Source: VXPQ01 sp965223485 (lineage in GTDB: Bacteria; Bacteroidota; Rhodothermia; Rhodothermales; VXPQ01). Taken from it: a DNA stretch of 64,000 nt. Of this stretch, positions 35,222 through 44,345 are shown piece by piece; position 1 is the first letter of the stretch, and every line of letters begins with the position of its first letter. The stretch spans positions 2,666,001 through 2,730,000 of the forward strand of contig OZ244993.1 in NCBI GenBank assembly GCA_965223485.1, in the 5' to 3' direction. Both the position numbers and the translations under genes were made by a program. Under the pieces are notes generated by a model. The model was given only the letters and a program-made list of their open reading frames with translations. It ran no database searches and was not told the DNA's origin.

Positions 35222-35488
35222 ATGCCGCAACTCGACATATCCCCCACCCCGAATCCGAACAGCCTCAAGTGTACGCTCGGCAAGGGCACGTTCATTCCGG
35301 ATGGGATGGAATCGTTCAATTCCGCGGAAGAAGCTACCGGACACGCTTTGGGAGAACGCCTGTTTCGCATCGAGGGCATTTCCAATGTCTTTATTATGCC
35401 CCGGTTTCTGACGATCACAAAAACCTCTGACGCCGACTGGGGCGACATCCTGCCCAAGGTGGAACGGGCAGTGGGCGATACGAGATAG
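35222..35488 (+). CDS. Nfu/NifU N-terminal-domain protein
   Basis: 88 residues. PTPNPNSLKCTLGKG and the later GISNVFIMPRFLTITK match the Nfu N-terminal domain, which in longer proteins precedes the iron-sulfur scaffold domain with a CxxC motif. Here that scaffold part is absent, so this is a standalone N-domain whose job is uncertain. A small role in Fe-S cluster assembly or protein contact is inferred. It is divergent from the holin-like gene and ends 12 bp before the convergent LuxC-like gene. Confidence 0.85.
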   Translation: MPQLDISPTPNPNSLKCTLGKGTFIPDGMESFNSAEEATGHALGERLFRIEGISNVFIMPRFLTITKTSDADWGDILPKVERAVGDTR

Positions 35489-35500
35489 AAATTCGCCCCT

Positions 35501-36589
35501 TCATAAGCCCAACAGAAAATTCACGGTGTCGACGCCGTCCGGACGCCAATCGAGCGTGGGGCGCTGCGCTTCGCCGGGAGCAAGGAGTAATCCCTCGAAC
35601 GTCAGGCGCTTTTGTACTTGAGGCGTCGCGACCATGAGCTGTACAGGCTGCTTGCACAACCATCCATTCACGTCGGCAATGTCGTCGTATTCGACCCAGC
35701 GCAGATGGCCAGGCGGCTGGGCTTCCGGCTCACCCCGGCTGACCAGAAATTCGAGGCCTTCTCCGTATGCATGAGAGGCGTCGACCGCTTCCAGCAAGGC
35801 CCGTTGCATGGCAAGCCGTCCCGCTGTCCTGCCGTGCGCCGGGAAAACCCCTCGGAACCGGGCCATCGCCTCCAGCAGGCCATCCGGAGAAAGGCCGCGA
35901 GGCGCCCACAGCACGGCAACATTGCGACAACCGAACCCCTCGTGCAACAATACGTCTTCTGCGAAACGTTCGTACGTATCGGCCCGCTCCACGCCGTCGA
36001 GCACGCCCACAGCAAAGGAATGCCCCCGGAACAGGCAGCGAGCCAGTGGAATGTCGTGCGCCCTGCCTGTCGTTTCGTCCTGCGCGTTATCCGCCGCCAG
36101 ACCCTGGCCCCCATCGCGCAACCAGGCTATCGTTTCGTCCGAACCTGTAGCGATGAGTGCATCGGCGCCGGCAAACAGTTCGGGGAGCGGCGCGAAACCG
36201 GCTGCCATATCCGGTGCGAACCGGCAGAGATCGGCGACAAAAGCCGGTAGCAACGCCGGGGACTTCGATGAGACGCTTCCGAGGTAACGGCGCCCGGTCA
36301 ATATCACCGCGAGGAAATCCTGCAAACCCACCAGCGGAATGTTGCCCGCATTCAACACGCCTACCGTGCAGGGAGAAGAGGCGCTCCGCGCCCCGATCCA
36401 CTCCTCCAGCGCCTCTTCCGTAAGAAGCGACATCTGCTGGTTCGCGGCAAATGTCACCGCCTCTTCCGTACATGCATTGCGGGCTTGCAGCGTCTCCTCC
36501 ACAGCGACCTTTCTGTGATCGTAATCGGGGTGAATCCAGGCATCGGCCGCTGCCGCCACTGCCCTGATGAGTTCGCGCTGGTCAAACAT
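35501..36589 (-). CDS. acyl-CoA reductase, LuxC family
   Basis: 362 residues. LuxC-type enzymes reduce acyl-CoA or an acyl-enzyme to an aldehyde with NADPH. Features: VGVLNAGNIPLVGLQDFLAV and the segment LGSVSSKSPALLPAF, followed by LIATGSDETIAWL (nucleotide-binding loop) and a cysteine in HEGFGCRNVAVLWAP, the likely catalytic Cys. Its ATG overlaps the end of the LuxE-like gene by 8 bp. No luciferase genes are present, so the pair probably makes acyl-aldehydes or acyl groups for lipid or pigment metabolism. Confidence 0.88.
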   Translation of the reverse strand: MFDQRELIRAVAAAADAWIHPDYDHRKVAVEETLQARNACTEEAVTFAANQQMSLLTEEALEEWIGARSASSPCTVGVLNAGNIPLVGLQDFLAVILTGRRYLGSVSSKSPALLPAFVADLCRFAPDMAAGFAPLPELFAGADALIATGSDETIAWLRDGGQGLAADNAQDETTGRAHDIPLARCLFRGHSFAVGVLDGVERADTYERFAEDVLLHEGFGCRNVAVLWAPRGLSPDGLLEAMARFRGVFPAHGRTAGRLAMQRALLEAVDASHAYGEGLEFLVSRGEPEAQPPGHLRWVEYDDIADVNGWLCKQPVQLMVATPQVQKRLTFEGLLLAPGEAQRPTLDWRPDGVDTVNFLLGL

Positions 36590-37652
36590 CTTTCAGGAGG
36601 AAGTTGCATCCCCGGAGTTCGGCGTTTTCCAGCCGTCCAGGCACTTCGAAACCGTCGCCGCGCTGCACGGCGCGGTCCTGCGTCAGCACCGCAGAAGCAG
36701 AATACACATTCGCGATATCCAGCACGGCCAGCGCCCCTTCCCGGCCTTCTTCCAATGGCTCGAAAGGACATGCCGGGTCAACCACCCGGAAACGCATCCA
36801 GGGAGGTGGATAAAAAACGCCGCCCTGCCGGGAATAACACGAGCTGAGGAGTTCGCACATGCCGTATTCGCTGCGAACGGATGCGGCGCCAAAGCCCTCC
36901 TTGAGGCGCTGGTGCAAGGCTGTGCGCGTGATTTCACGGCGATGGGTCTTCATACCCCCCGTTTCGATCACTACCGCATCAGCAGGCAAGGAAAACAAGG
37001 CGGATTCCAGCAGGTCGAGCAGGCCGAATGCCGCGCCGAACACAATGAGCGGAAAACCCTCGTTTCTGCTCCGGTCCGAAAGATGGTGCAAACGCTCCGG
37101 AGCGCCCAGCACCGATCCGCTTCCCTCCACCCCGAATCGGCGCATGAGGAAATCCACCATGTGCAGCAGCGACGAGGCACTACCCTGCTCGACATATCCG
37201 GGAAGGCACGAAGCGAACAGAAACGGCCCCGTTCCGAATTCACGGGCAAAGTGCACAGAAATCGCCCGCTCGTAGATCGACAGGTCCCGGACGTAATGCC
37301 GGCTGCGTACGCCGCTCCCGGTTCCGCTGCTCTCAAACACTTTTTCCGCCTCCTCCGGTGGAAACGTGGTGACGGGAGCCTGTTTGAAGGCTTCTACCGG
37401 CAAAAAAACGGGGTGGCGGGCTGTCGGAAGATAGCTGGTCTCTATCTGGCCGGATCGATCCCCGGATTTTTGATCGGCAGCATTTTCCGGCTCGGGAAGC
37501 GTTTTACTCCATTGGGGATAAATGGCTTTGCAATAACGGTGGTAAACGGGATTATGCGCATACTGGTGTGCGAGCACCGCCTCAGCCATCTCGTCAAAAG
37601 CTGTGGGAGCCTCGAGACCGGTAAAACCCCGGATTACGTCGTCGATCGTCAT
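36582..37652 (-). CDS. acyl-protein synthetase, LuxE family
   Basis: 356 residues from the ATG at 37652 (MTIDDVIRGFTG); the frame is open to 37688. LuxE enzymes activate a fatty acid as acyl-AMP and pass it to a protein cysteine. Visible: ESSGTGSGVRSRHYVRD (nucleotide-binding-type Gly/Ser loop), IVFGAAFGLLDLLE, VIETGGMKTHRREITR and the RSEYGMCELLSSCYS stretch near the C-terminus. The coupling to the LuxC-like gene mirrors the lux operon order of acyl activation and reduction. It follows the NSS transporter gene by 49 bp on the same strand. Confidence 0.88.
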   Translation of the reverse strand: MTIDDVIRGFTGLEAPTAFDEMAEAVLAHQYAHNPVYHRYCKAIYPQWSKTLPEPENAADQKSGDRSGQIETSYLPTARHPVFLPVEAFKQAPVTTFPPEEAEKVFESSGTGSGVRSRHYVRDLSIYERAISVHFAREFGTGPFLFASCLPGYVEQGSASSLLHMVDFLMRRFGVEGSGSVLGAPERLHHLSDRSRNEGFPLIVFGAAFGLLDLLESALFSLPADAVVIETGGMKTHRREITRTALHQRLKEGFGAASVRSEYGMCELLSSCYSRQGGVFYPPPWMRFRVVDPACPFEPLEEGREGALAVLDIANVYSASAVLTQDRAVQRGDGFEVPGRLENAELRGCNFLLKDV

Positions 37653-37701
37653 GGAATACGCATTCCGACAAGCGTATGTGCAAACCATCCGCCAAGACGC
37701 C

Positions 37702-39204
37702 CTATGCCCCTGTCGGCATCGTACGGCGCACCAGAAAACGGTTCATCAGTACGAAAAGCACGGCCGCGGCGCCCCATTGCGCGAAGCAGGTCATCACGCT
37801 ATACGCATCGAACGGATTGTACCAGGAATCGGGGGCATACTCCGTGGCGGACAAATACAGCCACCATACAAGCAACGCCACCGCCTGCACCGGCACGGCA
37901 ACGCGGATCAGGAAGGTCCATAGCTTGCCTACGGACCAGTCCCCCTCCCCGCCTGAAACGACGTTGCGGGCAAAATCGCCGGCTCCGTACCGAACCACGG
38001 CAAACGCTACGAATGCCCCGGAAATCATGAGAGCCACACCCCAGACGAAATCCTGATTCCCCAGAAAATTGAGATACAGAGCAGACGGCACGCCGAGCAC
38101 AAATCCGAAGATGCCTACGCAGGCAATGGCCTGTTTGCGTTGTAACCCGGCGTCGACCAGCACACGAGTCGCCAGCTCAATCATGGAAATCAACGAGCTG
38201 AATGCCGCGAACGACAGCCCGAGAAAGAAAAGCATAGCCATGCCCCGGCCGAAAAGCATTTGGGCAAACAACTGCGGCATCCAGATAAAGGTCAGGCCGG
38301 TAGAAGCCGGGCCACTGTCCTTCATAACCTCAAGCACTTCGGGGCGGGACATTTCGGCGCCCAGTACGGCGAAGACCGTCCCGAAAATCATGATGGCGGC
38401 CAGAAGCGAAACGACATTATTCCCTATACCGGTGATGAACGAATTCTTTACAACGCCGTGACTCCGCCGCATATAGGCGCCGTAGGTCAGAATAAGCCCC
38501 CAACCAGCGCCCGTATCCCACGCATTCTGGGTAAGGGCCTCCAGCCATAAGGACGGACGGGTCAGCAAATCGAGCTGCGGGGTAAACAGAAAGGCCAGCC
38601 CCTGCCCTGCGCCGGGCAACGTTACCGCACGCAGTACGGAAACGAGAACGATCAGGCACAGTACGGGAATGAGCACCTTGTTCACGCGCTCGATCGACGA
38701 AATGCCTTTCACGACGACGAACACGCCCCCGCCCATAGCCAGGGCATGAAACAGAAGCGGCGCCCCCCCGGACTGGAACCCCTCCCACACCGCCGTGGCG
38801 CCTTGCAGGTCCATAGGCAGCGGATGGGTTACCGAAGTGAGTAAATAATAGACGCACCAGCCCGCCACCACGGAATAATAGAACATGATGGCCGTAGTCA
38901 CGAAAGCCACGAAGGCGCCCATCCATGCAAATCGTTTGCCCGCTGCCTTGATGAACGACCCCACAACGCCCTTCCGCCCATGCCGCCCGAGCGCATATTC
39001 CGCAATGATCAGCGGAATGCTCCATACGAACAGGAATACAACCCAGGCAATAAGAAAAGCGCCTGCCCCTTCTGCGCCCCCATTCTGCGCGGCGATGCGC
39101 GGGAATCGCCAGATGTTGCCTGTACCCACGGCAATGCCGAGCACGCTCAGCAATAGTCCGATGCGGCTCGTGAAACGTTGCTCAGTATCCGAATGTCCAG
39201 GCAT
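37702..39204 (-). CDS. sodium-dependent transporter, NSS family
   Basis: 500 residues, about twelve membrane segments. NSS (SNF) transporters carry amino acids or similar amines with Na+. The first membrane segment has the family hallmark GIAVGTGNIWRFPRIAAQNGG. The unwound TM6/TM8-like regions include ALTQNAWDTGAGWGLILTYGAY and SFAAFSSLISMIE. Substrate cannot be predicted. It is the first gene of the set continuing into LuxE and LuxC on the minus strand. Confidence 0.95.
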   Translation of the reverse strand: MPGHSDTEQRFTSRIGLLLSVLGIAVGTGNIWRFPRIAAQNGGAEGAGAFLIAWVVFLFVWSIPLIIAEYALGRHGRKGVVGSFIKAAGKRFAWMGAFVAFVTTAIMFYYSVVAGWCVYYLLTSVTHPLPMDLQGATAVWEGFQSGGAPLLFHALAMGGGVFVVVKGISSIERVNKVLIPVLCLIVLVSVLRAVTLPGAGQGLAFLFTPQLDLLTRPSLWLEALTQNAWDTGAGWGLILTYGAYMRRSHGVVKNSFITGIGNNVVSLLAAIMIFGTVFAVLGAEMSRPEVLEVMKDSGPASTGLTFIWMPQLFAQMLFGRGMAMLFFLGLSFAAFSSLISMIELATRVLVDAGLQRKQAIACVGIFGFVLGVPSALYLNFLGNQDFVWGVALMISGAFVAFAVVRYGAGDFARNVVSGGEGDWSVGKLWTFLIRVAVPVQAVALLVWWLYLSATEYAPDSWYNPFDAYSVMTCFAQWGAAAVLFVLMNRFLVRRTMPTGA

Positions 39205-39435
39205 GATGCACTAAGAAATTAATCCGGGGAAGGTAGACGCAGAGGAGAATATACGGCGCGAAGCGGCGCACTGCTTATCCCGGGTGAATGTACGCCGGGC
39301 AGGCATGGCGAAAGAATATCGCCCCCGTACCGTCTTTTGGGTCCGCGAGCCTGGAACGCGCTCTCCATCATAATTTTTTCAGAAGCAAAAGCGATAGAAC
39401 TAAACTTTTTGATCCAGTCATTTTTTTGCATAATT

Positions 39436-39473
39436 AACAATAATTTAACATTGTTTTGGTCTCATATTATAAT
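39436..39473 (+). promoter_or_regulatory. promoter with overlapping inverted repeat before the giant secreted protein
   Basis: -35 TTAACA (39445-39450), a 17-bp spacer, and -10 TATAAT (39468-39473). The inverted repeat AACAAT...ATTGTT (39436-39455, 8-bp centre) overlaps the -35 box and could be an operator. It sits in the AT-rich gene-free stretch 39205-39558. Nothing else in that stretch is convincing; a short minus-strand frame at 39219-39440 was rejected. Confidence 0.65.
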
Positions 39474-39558
39474 ACCTTCTATGCCTTAGTAGCAGTTGGA
39501 CGCATGCCAGTGTCCATGCTGTATTCTCTGTAGTTCGTTTGTTTTTAGAGGCATGGAC

Positions 39559-42500
39559 ATGTATGCGACGACGGCGCGGTATGCGCTGGTCCTGGCGTTT
39601 GCGCTGGGCGCAATTCATTTCAATGGCGCTTCGGCCCGCGCAGAAAAGTGCAGCACGGCGGCTCCAGTTGATATTGAGACATCCTTATCGTGGCGGTTCT
39701 TTTCGGACGCTCTTCCGGATACCGTACGCACGAATTCCACCAAGACCATATCCGGCGGCGCCTCTTTCGTGCGTTTCAGCGTCCGGTCCTACTTCACCGA
39801 GACAAGCGGTAGCGCACTGAGCTACTCTGCGAGGTCGTTGAATGAGGCCGTGGTGACGGTCGATGAGATGTGCGGCAGCATGCTGAAAATCAACGCGGTG
39901 TCGGCGAACACGGCGACCGTACGGGTGACGGCCTCGGCGAACGGCATGAGCGCCACGAAGACGGTGACGGTGACGGTCGCCGATGACGCCACCTTTCCGA
40001 CATCGAACAACCGCCCTCCTGAGGCGGAGGGCACGATTGCGGACACGACGTTTACGTGCAAGACTTCCCCGGTCAGTTTCGTGGTATCGCCTTATTTCAG
40101 AGACCCCGATCCGAAGGATAATTTGACCTACGCGCCCAGTGTGTCGTCCGCGGGCGTGGTAGCGGCAAGCGTTACGGACAGCACGCTGACGCTTACGGCT
40201 GTTTCGAAGGAGAGTGCGACGGTAACGGTTACGGCGACGGATCGAAGTGGCGCGAACGCCATGCAGGTCTTTCGGGCGACGATTGCGAACTCCGTGCCTG
40301 AGGCTAAGGGCACAATTCCCGACATGACGGTAGCGGTAGGCGACACCCTTGTTATCGATGTGTCGGAGTATTTCGAGGATTGCGATAACGATCCACTGGA
40401 CTACGCGGGCGCTTCTTTGGATCAAGACCTGGCGAGCGCAAGCATGTCGGATGGCGCATTGACGATTACCGGTTTGTCGGCGGGCAGAGCCGAGATCGTC
40501 GCGCTTGCATGGGAGGAGCCGGTTACCGAGATACCAAGGCAATATTTCTATGTGACGGTCTTCGAGGAGAACCGGCCTCCGATTCCCGTAGGCACGATCC
40601 CGGACACGACATTGACATTAGGCGGCTCATCGGTGAATTTCGACGTGTCGGATTATTTCGAGGACCCCGATGGAGATACTTTAAGCTACGAAGTATCGGG
40701 TCCGAGCATTGTAACGACAACCATACCGGAGGATGACAGCACGCTGACGATAACGCCCGTGTCGGTGGGCACGGGTACGGTGACGGTGACGGCGACGGAC
40801 CCGGGCGGCCTGAGCGCTACGCAAAAATTCGGCGTGGAGGTCAGTACCACAGTACCTCCCCTTGCAGTAGAGATCACAGGTCCGGCGTCGATCGAATCGG
40901 GGACGGAATACACCTGGGAGGCGATGGCCAGCGGCGGCGTTCCGTCCTATGCGTACAGTTGGCGATACGCGACTCGGTGCCTCAACGGGAATCCGATTGG
41001 GGATGAGCCTTGCGCCTGGCGGTGGACAAACGCAGGATCGGGCAGCACGCTTACGCGGACCGTAACGACGACGGGTACTCGTGTCCGTATCGAGGTGACG
41101 GCGACCGATTCGGCCGATCCCGAGGTTTCGGTGAGCAGTACGCACATCGTAACGGTCACGCAGCTTCCGCCGCTTCCGCCGCTGACGGTGTTGATCGAGG
41201 GTCCGGAGACGATCGAATCGGGCGGGAGCGGTACATGGGAGGCATCCGCCAGCGGCGGCGTTCCGTCCTATGCGTACAGTTGGCGATACGCGACTCGGTG
41301 CCTCAACGGGAATCCGATTGGGGATGAGCCTTGCGCCTGGCGGTGGACAAACGCAGGATCGGGCAGCACGCTTACGCGGACCGTAACGACGACGGGTACT
41401 CGTGTCCGTATCGAGGTGACGGCGACCGATTCGGCCGATCCCGAGGCTTCGGCGACGAAGACGCGCACAGTAACGGTCACGCAGCCCGAGTCGCTGAAGA
41501 CGGTCGGACATATTCCCACACAGACGCTGACAGAAGGCGGCTCTTCGGTGACGCTCGACGTGTCGCAGTATTTCATGAGTTTAGTCCCGGACGTTGTGGT
41601 TACCTACCGGGCCAGTTCGTCGAACGCGAGTATCGTGACGACGAGCATCTCTGGCGCAACGCTCACGATCAGCCCGGAGGCGGTAGGTAGTGCTGACGTG
41701 ACCGTGACGGCAACGCTTAATGGAGAGAGCAAAGAACAGGTCTTCACCGCGGAGGTCATCGGAGGCACGCCCCCTCCTCCTCTTGAAGTAGAGATCACCA
41801 CCGGTCCGACATCGATCGTGTCGGGGACGGAATACACCTGGGAGGCGATGGCCAGCGGCGGTACGTCTCCCTATGAATACTATTGGTCTTATACTAGTAT
41901 GCAGTGTCTGGGTACGGACTGCTCGTATACGTTCTCGCCAGGGGTAAGTACAACGGAAAGCCTTAAGATTGCGATAGAGACCTCGGACAATTCGGCGACT
42001 TTAATCGTCAGGGTGATAGATAGAGCAACGCCCAAGGACACCGTTTTTGCATCGATCAACCTGTCGATTGCACATCCTCCTGAGTGCGACATCCCGAACC
42101 AGACGCTGACCGCAGGCGGTTCGGCAGTCACGCTCAATCTGAACGATCATTGCTCGGATGATGACGGCGACACCCTGACCTATGAGGACGCTACCTCGTC
42201 GAACACCAGTGTGGCGACCACAGGCTTGTCGAACTCTACGCTTACGGTTACGCCTGTCGCCAAAGGCAGCGCTACAGTGACGGTCACGGCGAACGATGGG
42301 GAAGACAAGGTATCGCCAACCTTTACGGTGACGGTTTCTAATCGCCCTCCTGTGTGCAACATCCCGAACCAGACGCTGACCGCAGGCGGTTCGGCAGTCA
42401 CGCTCAATCTGAACGATCATTGCTCGGATGATGACGGCGACACCCTGACCTATGAGGACGCTACCTCGTCGAACACCAGTGTGGCGACCACAGGCTTGTC

Positions 42501-44325
42501 GGGCTCTACGCTTACGGTTACGCCTGTCGCCAAAGGCAGCGCTACAGTGACGGTCACGGCGAACGATGGGGAAGACAAGGTATCGCCAACCTTTACGGTG
42601 ACGGTTTCTAATCGCCCTCCTGTGTGCAACATCCCGAACCAGACGCTGACCGCAGGCGGTTCGGCAGTCACGCTCAATCTGAACGATCATTGCTCGGATG
42701 ATGACGGCGACACCCTGACCTATGAGGACGCTACCTCGTCGAACACCAGTGTGGCGACCACAGGCTTGTCGGGCTCTACGCTTACGGTTACGCCTGTCGC
42801 CAAAGGCAGCGCTACAGTGACGGTCACGGCGAACGATGGGGAAGACAAGGTATCGCCAACCTTTACGGTGACGGTTTCTAATCGCCCTCCTGTGTGCAAC
42901 ATCCCGAACCAGACGCTGACCGCAGGCGGTTCGGCAGTCACGCTCAATCTGAACGATCATTGCTCGGATGATGACGGCGACACCCTGACCTATGAGGACG
43001 CTACCTCGTCGAACACCAGTGTGGCGACCACAGGCTTATCGGGCTCGACGCTTACGATCACGCCTGTCGCGGCAGGTAGAACTACCGTGACGGTGACGGC
43101 GGACGACGGAGAATACGATATATCGCAAACCGTTGTAGTGACAGTGAACGATTCGATCCCTCCCCTCACCGTAGATATCGAGGGTCCGACATCGATTGTC
43201 TCGGGCACGAGCGGCAGATGGGAGGCATCCGCCACCGGCGGCGTTTCGCCCTATACGTACAGTTGGCGATACGCAGGGCGGTGCGTCAATGGGGGTCCGA
43301 TACGGGATGAGCCTTGCGAGTGGGAGTGGATAAACGCAGGATCGGGTAGCACGCTTACGCGGACCGTAACGACGCCGAGCGACTATGTTCGTATCGAGGT
43401 GACGGCGACCGATTCGGACTCTCCCGCAGTCTCCGCTACGGTTGTGCATTCGGTGCAGGTCGAACAGCCGAACAATCCTCCCGTGGCCGAAGGCACGGTA
43501 GCGGCCCGGACACTCACCTTGGGATATCCTTCGGCGAGCATTGGCGTGTCGTCCTGGTTTTCGGACCCCGACGACGATCCCCTGACCTATACCGTTTCGT
43601 CGTCGCCGAGTGGCATTGTGAACGCAAGCATCCCGCAGAACGGAAGCACATTGACGCTTGCGGCGACGGCGGCGGGCACGGCGACAGTAACGGTGACGGC
43701 GAGCGACAGCGAGGCGAGCGCCACTCAATCTTTCGATGTGAAGGTCAATAGAAAACCTGTAGTGAGCAACAACATTGCGGCCCAGGCGCTGACCGCAGGC
43801 GGCGCGTCGGCCACTTTCGATCTGGATGACTACTTCTCGGATCCCGACAGCGATGTCCTGGGCTACTTGGCTGGTAGCTCAAGCGGTGCGGTAAACGCAA
43901 CTGTTTCGGGCAGCACGCTCACACTTGCGCCCGTCTCGGCAGGCAGCGCGACCGTGACGGTGACAGCGCGAGATCCGTCCGGAGCAAGCGTTTTGCAATC
44001 CGTTGCAGTAACGGTTAGCACCGCGGCGGGACTCGCCGTGTCGATCGACGGACCGTCGACGGTCGGCCTCGGGATAAGCCGTGAGTGGACGGCGGACGTG
44101 AGCGGAGGCACGACGCCCTATACGTACAGTTGGCGCTATGATAGGCTTTGCTCAAATCAGGGACCCGGCGACAGGGCGGAGCCAATCTGCCGGGAATGGG
44201 TCTCCGGCGGCACCGCAAACACCCTCTCGCTCACGCCCTCCGCTTCGACAACCATCGAACTAACGGTGACCGACGCCGATGACACCTCCGTCACGGCTAC
44301 GCTCGCGGTCTCTTATGATCTGTAA
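39559..44325 (+). CDS. giant secreted multi-domain repeat protein (cadherin/Ig-like and SprB-like modules)
   Basis: 1588 residues; the ATG at 39559 has AGAGG seven bases before it, better than the ATG at 39553 or upstream starts. Signal peptide about 1-28 (cleavage near ASARAE). Then a string of 80-100-residue beta-sandwich modules of two kinds. Cadherin/Ig-like modules (GTIPDTTLTLGGSSVNFDVSDYF pattern) fall at about 30-430, 645-734, 845-1198, 1310-1488. Cysteine-bearing SprB/PKD-like modules (SGGVPSYAYSWRYATRC...EPCAWRW) fall at about 436-533, 538-640, 745-838, 1205-1304, 1491-1588. Likely a surface or extracellular adhesin or scaffold. It has no T9SS tail of its own. It lies 20 bp before the lyase gene, which carries the same cysteine module. 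Confidence 0.85.
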   Translation: MYATTARYALVLAFALGAIHFNGASARAEKCSTAAPVDIETSLSWRFFSDALPDTVRTNSTKTISGGASFVRFSVRSYFTETSGSALSYSARSLNEAVVTVDEMCGSMLKINAVSANTATVRVTASANGMSATKTVTVTVADDATFPTSNNRPPEAEGTIADTTFTCKTSPVSFVVSPYFRDPDPKDNLTYAPSVSSAGVVAASVTDSTLTLTAVSKESATVTVTATDRSGANAMQVFRATIANSVPEAKGTIPDMTVAVGDTLVIDVSEYFEDCDNDPLDYAGASLDQDLASASMSDGALTITGLSAGRAEIVALAWEEPVTEIPRQYFYVTVFEENRPPIPVGTIPDTTLTLGGSSVNFDVSDYFEDPDGDTLSYEVSGPSIVTTTIPEDDSTLTITPVSVGTGTVTVTATDPGGLSATQKFGVEVSTTVPPLAVEITGPASIESGTEYTWEAMASGGVPSYAYSWRYATRCLNGNPIGDEPCAWRWTNAGSGSTLTRTVTTTGTRVRIEVTATDSADPEVSVSSTHIVTVTQLPPLPPLTVLIEGPETIESGGSGTWEASASGGVPSYAYSWRYATRCLNGNPIGDEPCAWRWTNAGSGSTLTRTVTTTGTRVRIEVTATDSADPEASATKTRTVTVTQPESLKTVGHIPTQTLTEGGSSVTLDVSQYFMSLVPDVVVTYRASSSNASIVTTSISGATLTISPEAVGSADVTVTATLNGESKEQVFTAEVIGGTPPPPLEVEITTGPTSIVSGTEYTWEAMASGGTSPYEYYWSYTSMQCLGTDCSYTFSPGVSTTESLKIAIETSDNSATLIVRVIDRATPKDTVFASINLSIAHPPECDIPNQTLTAGGSAVTLNLNDHCSDDDGDTLTYEDATSSNTSVATTGLSNSTLTVTPVAKGSATVTVTANDGEDKVSPTFTVTVSNRPPVCNIPNQTLTAGGSAVTLNLNDHCSDDDGDTLTYEDATSSNTSVATTGLSGSTLTVTPVAKGSATVTVTANDGEDKVSPTFTVTVSNRPPVCNIPNQTLTAGGSAVTLNLNDHCSDDDGDTLTYEDATSSNTSVATTGLSGSTLTVTPVAKGSATVTVTANDGEDKVSPTFTVTVSNRPPVCNIPNQTLTAGGSAVTLNLNDHCSDDDGDTLTYEDATSSNTSVATTGLSGSTLTITPVAAGRTTVTVTADDGEYDISQTVVVTVNDSIPPLTVDIEGPTSIVSGTSGRWEASATGGVSPYTYSWRYAGRCVNGGPIRDEPCEWEWINAGSGSTLTRTVTTPSDYVRIEVTATDSDSPAVSATVVHSVQVEQPNNPPVAEGTVAARTLTLGYPSASIGVSSWFSDPDDDPLTYTVSSSPSGIVNASIPQNGSTLTLAATAAGTATVTVTASDSEASATQSFDVKVNRKPVVSNNIAAQALTAGGASATFDLDDYFSDPDSDVLGYLAGSSSGAVNATVSGSTLTLAPVSAGSATVTVTARDPSGASVLQSVAVTVSTAAGLAVSIDGPSTVGLGISREWTADVSGGTTPYTYSWRYDRLCSNQGPGDRAEPICREWVSGGTANTLSLTPSASTTIELTVTDADDTSVTATLAVSYDL
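40930..41446 (+). repeat. duplicated 196-bp segment inside the giant gene
   Basis: Bases 40930-41125 recur identically as 41251-41446, a period of 321 bp (107 residues). The copies encode the core of two successive cysteine-bearing SprB-like modules. Flanking sequence differs, so the exchange covered only the module core. Confidence 0.9.
42091..43050 (+). repeat. four near-identical 270-bp tandem repeats
   Basis: Each unit starts ATCCCGAACCAGACGCTGAC, at 42091, 42361, 42631 and 42901. The period is exactly 270 bp (90 residues), so the frame is kept. Units 2 and 3 look identical; unit 1 differs at the AACTCT/GGCTCT site near its middle; unit 4 diverges after about 43040. Each encodes one cadherin/Ig-like module with a conserved Cys pair (CNIPNQT and DHCSDDDGD). 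Confidence 0.95.
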
Positions 44326-44345
44326 AAGACAGTAGTACCCAAACC

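Noticed and set aside
35501..37652. A bioluminescence operon
   Set aside because: Only the LuxC and LuxE types are present; luciferase genes are missing and such pairs occur in non-luminous bacteria.
39219..39440. 73-codon minus-strand frame before the giant gene
   Set aside because: Starts within the promoter region and has no coding pattern or partner.
42001..42960. Long minus-strand repeated frame opposite the giant gene
   Set aside because: Mirror of the 270-bp tandem repeat; open only because the sense repeat is.
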